Assembly: GCA_900759225.1 (NCBI GenBank)
Contig: CAAEUM010000045.1
Span: 1 to 14,329, forward strand
Direction: 5' to 3'
Source: Lachnospiraceae bacterium
GTDB lineage: Bacteria; Bacillota; Clostridia; Lachnospirales; Lachnospiraceae
Length of the DNA: 14,329 nt
A model generated the notes under the pieces. That model saw only the letters and a list, made by a program, of their open reading frames with translations. It was not told the DNA's origin and made no database searches. A program made the translations under genes and the position numbers. Positions 13,095 to 14,329 of this stretch are shown piece by piece. Position 1 is the first letter of the stretch, and each line of letters opens with the position of its first letter.

Positions 13095-13127
13095 AAAAAA
13101 GGGTCACCTGTCACAGCGACCCTTTTT
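13095..13127 (-). terminator. Attenuating hairpin between dctP and dctQ
   Basis: GGGTC (13101-13105) and GACCC (13118-13122) are flanked by A5/T5, giving a perfect 10-bp stem, with a small inner CTG/CAG pairing on the reverse strand. The reverse-strand copy ends in six T. It lies within the operon, so it is likely a partial terminator or RNA-stabilising stem that gives more binding protein than permease, a common arrangement for such transporters. Confidence 0.7.
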
Positions 13128-13150
13128 GTTGCATAAAATCTCCATCAATA

Positions 13151-14275
13151 TTATTTTGCAGCTGCAACAATATCCTGCATTTCCTTTAATTCGTCTTCTG
13201 TCAGCAGGCCCTCAGAAATAATCTGATCATATACAGGCTGGGCTGCTTCCTTGAACTGCGCCATTTCTTCTTCAGTTGGGGTATAAACCTCACAGCCTGC
13301 ATTTTTGATCGTCTCTAAAGCGGTTACTGCATTTGCATCACACAGCTCATCGTTTTCTTTGCCGGCTTCCGTTGCACAGGTCTGGATAATTTCCTGGAAC
13401 TCTGATGGAAGAGAATCCCACCATGCTGCATTTACATAGAATGGATCGGCCATGAATAAGTAGTTGCTTTCGGTAAAGTATTTCTGAACCTCATAAAATT
13501 TCATACCCTCGGTATTTACCCATGGGTTATCCTGTCCGTCTGCGGTTCCGTTCTTTAAATTCATATATAAGTCGCCATAAGGGATCGTAACGGTTGTAGC
13601 ACCTAAAGCCTGGAATGTTAAGTCAATGGTCTTAAGTCCATTGGTTCTTACCTTCTGACCTTTTAAGTCAGCAGGGGTTTTGATTGCTTTGGAACCACTG
13701 GAGAACTGACGGAAACCGCCTGCATCACAAAGGTCGATGATATAGAAATCGCCGCCGGATTTTGTGCTTTCCTGGGCACACTCGTCCTTGATCTTCTGTG
13801 CGAAATCAGAGTGGAGCAGTGCGCTTACTTCTGCTCGGTTGCTTGCCAGGAATGGAAGAGAGAAAATCAGCAGTCTTGGAGTGAAGTCGAAAGGGCCGCC
13901 TCTCATTCCCTGAATTGTGCCGCCTACAACTTGCTCAAGGGTTTCCTTCTCAGTACCAAGCTGGCTGTCACCGTATACATCTACCTGTACATGGCCATGT
14001 GTCTGCTCCTCTACCTTTTCAGCAAAGTGCTCCAAAGAAATGGTACGTGGGTTTCCTGCTGGCTGGGAGTGGGAAATTGTCATTGTAAATTCTCCCAAAT
14101 CTGCAAAAGGGTCTTCAGAAGCGGCTGCTTCTGTCTTGCCTTCTTTTTCCTTTTCAGCTGCTTCTGTTTTTTCAGCTGCAGGAGCGCTTGTCTGTGCAGG
14201 CTTATTTCCTGCGCAGGCTGTCAGGGATGCCGTCATGGCGGCAGCCAGTGTCAGTGCCAAAAAACGTTTCTTCAT
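13151..14275 (-). CDS. dctP: TRAP transporter substrate-binding lipoprotein DctP
   Basis: A 374-residue extracellular binding protein anchored as a lipoprotein: MKKRFLALTLAAAMTASLTA then Cys21, with LTAC as lipobox. A low-complexity linker rich in Ala, Glu and Lys spans about 25-55. The solute-binding domain has GGFRQFSSG (187-195), KTPADLKGQKVRTNG (199-213) with Arg210 in the place of the carboxylate-binding Arg of the DctP family, and NGTADGQDNPW (242-252) with the conserved Asn250. This supports an organic or sugar acid ligand. The ATG at 14275 follows GGAGGA by 7 bases; a TTG at 14305 would extend it by ten residues of leader. It heads the dctP-dctQ-dctM-aldolase operon. The upstream dyad TTCTTG/CAAGAA (14293-14308) may be an operator. 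Confidence 0.93.
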   Translation of the reverse strand: MKKRFLALTLAAAMTASLTACAGNKPAQTSAPAAEKTEAAEKEKEGKTEAAASEDPFADLGEFTMTISHSQPAGNPRTISLEHFAEKVEEQTHGHVQVDVYGDSQLGTEKETLEQVVGGTIQGMRGGPFDFTPRLLIFSLPFLASNRAEVSALLHSDFAQKIKDECAQESTKSGGDFYIIDLCDAGGFRQFSSGSKAIKTPADLKGQKVRTNGLKTIDLTFQALGATTVTIPYGDLYMNLKNGTADGQDNPWVNTEGMKFYEVQKYFTESNYLFMADPFYVNAAWWDSLPSEFQEIIQTCATEAGKENDELCDANAVTALETIKNAGCEVYTPTEEEMAQFKEAAQPVYDQIISEGLLTEDELKEMQDIVAAAK

Positions 14276-14292
14276 TTTTTTATCCTCCGCTC

Positions 14293-14308
14293 TTCTTGGA
14301 TACAAGAA
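14293..14308. promoter_or_regulatory. Dyad upstream of dctP, candidate GntR operator
   Basis: TTCTTG (14293-14298) and CAAGAA (14303-14308) form a perfect 6-bp inverted repeat with a 4-base centre. Its inner ten bases, read on the reverse strand as TTGTATCCAA (14296-14305), match the TTGTATACAA palindrome of the ispE-gntR promoter at 9 of 10 positions with the same dyad axis. It lies 18 bases upstream of the dctP start codon. No clear -10 is visible in the 54 bases remaining in the window. Confidence 0.4.
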
Positions 14309-14329
14309 CTTATTTTTGGTTGTTTGAAC

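Noticed and set aside
1..14329. CRISPR array, tRNA, rRNA, insertion sequence, prophage or defence island
   Set aside because: No regular spaced repeats, transposase, integrase, RNA gene or known defence-gene motif was seen on either strand.

Overview
The window looks like chromosomal DNA from an anaerobic, spore-forming Clostridia species, most likely a Lachnospiraceae member (Enterocloster/Lachnoclostridium-like). The reasons are a spoIIR sporulation gene, strong AGGAGG-type ribosome sites, extended -10 promoters (TGnTATAAT), a methylerythritol-phosphate isoprenoid gene (ispE) and several small families typical of this group (YesL/DUF624, DUF1934, Zn-dependent phospholipase C). All family names come from reading the translated sequence; no database search was run.

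Layout. 1-216 (-): the N-terminal part of a Zn-dependent phospholipase C-like protein, cut by the window edge. 217-670: a gene-free stretch with a 96-bp structured element, a promoter, a 24-bp palindrome between direct repeats, and a + strand terminator. 671-2047 (-): an AGCS-family sodium:amino-acid symporter, divergent from 2278-4209 (+): bioY, a cyclophilin-type peptidyl-prolyl isomerase and a GNAT acetyltransferase. The GNAT gene runs tail-to-tail into a membrane-anchored protein of unknown function (4148-4816, -). That gene is divergent from a YesL-like membrane protein (5013-5744, +).

5969-7944 (+) carries ispE, a FadR-type GntR regulator and a small acidic protein. It ends against spoIIR (7941-8597, -), which is divergent from ddl and a DUF1934 gene (8764-10283, +). 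10318-14275 (-) is a complete carbohydrate-acid operon in the order dctP, dctQ, dctM and an HpcH/HpaI-type aldolase. This is a tripartite TRAP uptake system plus the enzyme that probably cleaves the imported or derived 2-keto acid. The dctM reading frame is broken by what looks like a one-base deletion.

Regulation that can be read from the sequence: a BirA-like operator over the bioY -35 box; a GntR-like palindrome over the -10 of the ispE-gntR promoter, with a 9/10 copy upstream of dctP; a forespore sigma-F/G-like promoter for spoIIR; and a hairpin between dctP and dctQ that could set a higher binding-protein dose. In two tail-to-tail pairs, one gene's intrinsic terminator lies inside the opposite gene's coding sequence. 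I see no CRISPR array, tRNA, rRNA, insertion sequence or phage gene. No wholly new system stands out; the strongest leads are the dctM frameshift, the shared operator candidate and the structured leader near the left edge.
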